Positions 3,149 through 5,757 of a stretch of DNA of 5,757 bases are shown here, in pieces. Position numbers and translations under genes: made by a program. Origin of the DNA: OMOG01 sp041485845 (GTDB lineage Bacteria > Acidobacteriota > Terriglobia > Bryobacterales > Bryobacteraceae). The notes under the pieces are model-generated. The model saw only the letters and a list, made by a program, of their open reading frames with translations. It did not search any database and had not been told where the DNA came from. The first letter of the stretch is position 1. Every line of letters starts with the position of its first letter. The stretch lies in contig JBGPKH010000584.1 in the NCBI GenBank assembly GCA_041485845.1, forward strand, positions 1-5,757. The letters run 5' to 3'.

Positions 3149-5284
3149 TTGTCGTGGGCACTACCGGCTACATGTCGCCGGAACAAGGTGCGTGGCCGGG
3201 AGATCGACCACCGGTCCGACATCTTCAGCTTCGGCCTGGTCCTGTACGAGATGCTCGCGGGAACACGGGCGTTTCAGGGCCAGTCGGCGATCGAGGTGAT
3301 GAACGCGATCCTGAACGAGACGCCGCCCGAGTTGCCCGATACGGCGCCGTCGGCGCTGCGGCAGATCGTCGCCGACTGCCTCGAGAAGGACCCGGCGGCC
3401 CGGTTTGAGTCGGCTCGTGATCTCGCGTTCGCACTGCGTGCTTTTTCGCCGGGCTCCAGTATCAGCGCGGCCGCGCCGGCGCTGGACACACGCGCGCGCA
3501 TGGACAGGAGGCGCTGGGTTCTACCGGCGCTTGCGGCGGCAGTCGTCGCGCTGGCGGTGCTCTCAGCCGCTCTGTACCTCACGCGCCCCGAGCCGCTCGA
3601 TCTCTCGACTTACCGGTTCAAGCCGTTTGCGACGGATGCCGAGATCGAGAGCTTGGGTTCCTGGTCACCGGACGGGAAAAACGTCGCATACCTGAAAACT
3701 GTCGATGGCCAGCAGCAGGTGATGGTTCGGAACCTGGATAATCCATCGCCCATACAATTGACCAGGCTGCCGTCCGGCGCGGATTCCTCGGCGCCGTTTT
3801 TTTCACGGGACACCGAGCGCGTCTACTTCGTTGCCTCCGGGGCCCTGTGGTCCGTCGCCGTAGTGGGAGGAGAGCCACGGGAGGTGCTTAGAGCTCCGAT
3901 GGCGGCCGCGGCGCTTTCGCCCGACGGGAAGACACTGGCATTCTGGCGGCGTTACGAAGAAGCTGGGAAGCAATATGGCGGCGTGTGGATTTCATCGCCG
4001 CCAGGTGCGCCGCCGAGAAAGTATGAACCGGCGCCGTTCCGGGTGGAAGCCGGCTACTTCCCTGACTATCTGCGTTTTTCGCCCGACGGGCCGCAAATCG
4101 GCTTCGCCGAATTGCGAGTGGTCGGTGAGGCGTGGTTCTGGATCCTGCCCTGGCCAGACGGGCCGAAGGTACGGCCTCGACAGCTCTTCTCCCGCTATTC
4201 TTTTCACGTTCCTGTGCCGTTCGACTGGATGCCGGATTCCCGCCACATCTGCCTTTCCAGCGATGCCAGCCTTTGGATCGGCGACACCGGCACGGGGAAA
4301 CTCCAGCGGCTGACGGCGTCGGCCATGGGAGCCGCCACGGAGCCCTCGGTTTCACCTGACGGGGAGCGGGTGTTGTTCACCGCCATCATGTCCGACTACG
4401 ACATCGTTGAGCTTCCGCTCGACGGTTCCCCGCCGAGACCGCTTCTGGCGACCGCCCGGAGCGAGCACTCGCCTTCCCGCTCGGTCGCCGGCGACCAGAT
4501 GGCGTTCATCACCGATCGATCCGGTGAGTCCGAGATCTGGTTGCGAAACCCAAGCGGCGGTTGGGAGCGCCCTGTAGTCCGGCAAAGCGATTTTCCCAAT
4601 GATCCGGGGCACGATTTCGGAAATGTCGCTTTGTCGCCTGACGGGACCCGAATCGCTTATAATCGCCACGGCAGGTTATGGGTGTCGCCGGTATCAGGTG
4701 GGCGGGCGTCGCCAGCCGTGGTGGGGGGCGAGTTCGAAACGGCAGCGCCCTCATGGTCGCCCGACAGCTCCTCGATCACGTACCTCGGTATCAGCGCTGG
4801 CAAGCTGCATGTGGCAGTTACGCGGGTAGGGAACCAGCAACCGCAATTCCTTGTGCCCGGTACGGCAGGTCAGTGTGCATCCGCTCCGGTCTGGTCGCCG
4901 GACGGAGTTTGGCTTGCTTGCGGGGGGTATGACCAAACCGTGCTGCTCGTGTCGCCGGATGGGAAGCAGCGCCGCAGCTTGCCGAGCCCGGTGCCCGCGG
5001 CCTCCCAACGATTCGTTCTCGTCTGGTCTCGGGACGCGCAAACAATCTATGTAGCCTCGTCCCAAACCGCAAAGGCACGACTCGATGCAATTGATATCCG
5101 GACTGGAAACTCACGCCGGATTGCCGAGTATGCACGGGAGCTGATGTTCAGTGCGGGTACCAATTATTCGCTGGCCGGCAGCCTGTCGCGCGACGCCAGG
5201 AGCCTCGCGACTACGGTCCTCAACACGAAATCCGACCTGTGGATCCTGGGGGGCTTTCCACGACCTCGACGCCGCTGGTTCTGA
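3149..5284 (+). CDS. C-terminal kinase lobe, membrane helix and propeller: uninterrupted frame of the broken kinase gene
   Basis: This is the long open stretch of the broken kinase. Genuine coding in this frame begins at 3188, with VRGREIDHRSDIFSFGLVLYEM (kinase subdomain IX onwards). The 13 codons from TTG 3149 up to there are out-of-frame kinase sequence, so that start is unlikely to be used. It continues through the end of the kinase lobe (EKDPAARFESARDLAFALR), a hydrophobic Ala/Leu/Val helix at 3515-3580 preceded by DRRR (inside-positive), and PD40-like repeats such as SWSPDGK, RFSPDG, SVSPDGE, ALSPDGT, SWSPDSS and VWSPDG. It ends SDLWILGGFPRPRRRWF, a normal tail for such kinases. No ribosome binding site is seen for separate translation. 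Confidence 0.65.
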   Translation: MSWALPATCRRNKVRGREIDHRSDIFSFGLVLYEMLAGTRAFQGQSAIEVMNAILNETPPELPDTAPSALRQIVADCLEKDPAARFESARDLAFALRAFSPGSSISAAAPALDTRARMDRRRWVLPALAAAVVALAVLSAALYLTRPEPLDLSTYRFKPFATDAEIESLGSWSPDGKNVAYLKTVDGQQQVMVRNLDNPSPIQLTRLPSGADSSAPFFSRDTERVYFVASGALWSVAVVGGEPREVLRAPMAAAALSPDGKTLAFWRRYEEAGKQYGGVWISSPPGAPPRKYEPAPFRVEAGYFPDYLRFSPDGPQIGFAELRVVGEAWFWILPWPDGPKVRPRQLFSRYSFHVPVPFDWMPDSRHICLSSDASLWIGDTGTGKLQRLTASAMGAATEPSVSPDGERVLFTAIMSDYDIVELPLDGSPPRPLLATARSEHSPSRSVAGDQMAFITDRSGESEIWLRNPSGGWERPVVRQSDFPNDPGHDFGNVALSPDGTRIAYNRHGRLWVSPVSGGRASPAVVGGEFETAAPSWSPDSSSITYLGISAGKLHVAVTRVGNQQPQFLVPGTAGQCASAPVWSPDGVWLACGGYDQTVLLVSPDGKQRRSLPSPVPAASQRFVLVWSRDAQTIYVASSQTAKARLDAIDIRTGNSRRIAEYARELMFSAGTNYSLAGSLSRDARSLATTVLNTKSDLWILGGFPRPRRRWF

Positions 5285-5413
5285 CCCTCTACAACACCAG
5301 CGCGTTGAACATACCGGATTTTTCGCCGGCCAGCCAGCCCGAGGCCGGCACCCTCGAACTCCCGCCAACCGGCCCGCACGCTGGGGACGAAGGCAATGGG
5401 TTGAATTTACGGA

Positions 5414-5448
5414 CTTGCAATTGTGCATTCGTGATGCACAATTGCAAG
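5414..5448. repeat. Perfect 15-bp-stem hairpin between kinase and cysS
   Basis: CTTGCAATTGTGCAT at 5414-5428 and ATGCACAATTGCAAG at 5434-5448 are exact complements with a TCGTG loop. The stem is much more AT-rich than the surrounding DNA. It stands about 130 bases after the kinase stop and before cysS. No T tract follows on either strand, so it is not a typical intrinsic terminator. A protein-binding operator, a Rho-independent stop of unusual type, or a dispersed palindromic repeat are the alternatives. Confidence 0.75.
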
Positions 5449-5568
5449 CATGAGCGTTACCGTTCTCCGAACTCTGATCGTCACGCTTGCCGCACGACGG
5501 TCAGCCACTCAGCCATTCCGATCGTCCAGCCTCGCGCAGCCAGACCCTTCGAACTGACGCTTTATGTA

Positions 5569-5757
5569 ATGGGGTATGGGGATCTGCAACGCTTGTCAGC
5601 AGAGATCCAGCAGGATACCGTCCGCATGTACACCTGCGGCCCCACCGTGTATGACTTTGCCCACATTGGCAATTTCCGTACGTTCACGTTTGTCGATATT
5701 CTGCGGAAGTGTCTCCGCGCCAATGGATTTCGCCTGGACCACGTAATGAATGTTACG
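5569..5757 (+). CDS. cysS: Cysteinyl-tRNA synthetase, N-terminal part, runs off the window
   Basis: CysRS attaches cysteine to tRNA-Cys in the cytosol. The frame contains VRMYTCGPTVYDFAHIGNF and then RTFTFVDILRKCLRANGFRLDHVMNVT. These are the zinc-ligand Cys of the CGPTVYD block, the HIGN form of the class I HIGH motif, and the helix leading to the V-x-N-[VI]-T strand. The gene continues beyond 5757. The start is uncertain. ATG 5569 is the first ATG near the conserved core, but it drops the family's N-terminal L-x-LYNT strand. A recognisable LTLY lies just upstream in frame (5554-5565) with no ATG, GTG or TTG in front of it until 5431-5434, and no Shine-Dalgarno sequence is seen. The product is certain; the start is a compromise. 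The gap 5285-5568 holds only the hairpin at 5414-5448. Confidence 0.85.
   Translation, partial: MGYGDLQRLSAEIQQDTVRMYTCGPTVYDFAHIGNFRTFTFVDILRKCLRANGFRLDHVMNVT

Larger units (their letters stand above)
2624..5284 (+). pseudogene. Membrane Ser/Thr protein kinase with TolB/WD40-like propeller, broken by two single-base indels
   Basis: With both indels repaired the gene encodes 886 residues. The Pkn2/PknB-like kinase domain spans about 9-270: G-loop GEGGMGEVY at 16-24, K38 in VAIK, E57, HRDLKPSN at 129-136, DFG at 149-151, GYMSPEQ ending at 188, and DIFSFG from 199. A single transmembrane helix lies at about 298-319. From 346 to about 860 there are roughly a dozen PD40/WD40-like strands of the SWSPDGK, ALSPDG, VWSPDG type forming an extracytoplasmic propeller. 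In this architecture, common in Acidobacteria, the propeller is thought to sense a ligand and the inner kinase to phosphorylate targets. The frame is broken twice. One base is missing at 3005-3006, just before the HRD codons. An extra G occurs at 3187-3188, just after SPEQ. The segment 3007-3186 is thus read in another frame and translation stops at 3019. The rest has no stops and good coding character, so the lesions are recent or are sequence errors. Confidence 0.85.

Noticed and set aside
3888..4355. 155-codon minus-strand open frame inside the propeller region
   Set aside because: Antisense shadow of the kinase propeller, which has clear PD40 repeats on the + strand.
5414..5448. Intrinsic terminator of the kinase gene
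   Set aside because: Stem is perfect but there is no T tract after it on either strand, so it is listed as a hairpin repeat only.
5450..5557. 35-codon open frame starting MSVTVLRTLIVTLAARR just after the hairpin
   Set aside because: No ribosome binding site, no recognised motif, and overlaps the region where the cysS frame begins.

Overview
The window is GC-rich bacterial DNA and looks like accessory or decaying chromosome lying between two housekeeping genes. The large eukaryote-like Ser/Thr kinase with a TolB/WD40-type propeller, the remnant of a tannase/feruloyl-esterase family gene, the two PIN-toxin modules and the REP-like intergenic sequence together suggest Acidobacteriota, perhaps the Solibacter/Bryobacter group. 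That assignment is an inference from gene content. No marker gene long enough to settle it is present.

Layout. Bases 1-138 are the 3' end of a PLP-dependent trans-sulfuration enzyme (cystathionine gamma-synthase / methionine gamma-lyase family). A gene-free stretch follows to 439, ending in a probable promoter and a perfect 7-bp-arm palindrome against the next start codon. Bases 440-1130 encode a Phd/YefM-like antitoxin and a PIN-domain toxin overlapping by 26 bp. Bases 1131-1683 have no intact gene. They hold an antisense scrap of the PLP-lysine region of the same enzyme family as the first gene, and REP-like inverted repeats, including a perfect 14-bp pair. Bases 1684-2385 are a second toxin-antitoxin module: promoter, interlocked operator repeats, AbrB/MazE-like antitoxin, and a VapC-type PIN toxin joined by an ATGA overlap. 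Bases 2396-2581 on the minus strand are the C-terminal remnant of a tannase/feruloyl esterase.

Bases 2624-5284 are a membrane-anchored Ser/Thr protein kinase gene (886 residues when repaired): kinase domain, one transmembrane helix, then a propeller of PD40-like repeats. It is broken by two single-base indels, a loss at 3005-3006 and a gain at 3187-3188. They bracket exactly the segment with HRDLKPSN, DFG and the activation loop. As written, translation stops at 3019, before any catalytic residue. About 130 bp downstream of the kinase stop is a perfect 15-bp-stem hairpin with no T tract. The window ends in the start of cysS (cysteinyl-tRNA synthetase), with an intact CGPT / HIGN active site but an unclear start codon.

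The two toxin-antitoxin modules are the only apparently complete functional units, each predicted to be autoregulated by its own operator. I see no evidence of a new multi-gene system. The points most worth checking are the paired kinase frameshifts, the gene remnants and REP-like repeats around the toxin-antitoxin modules, the long hairpin, and the odd 5' end of cysS.
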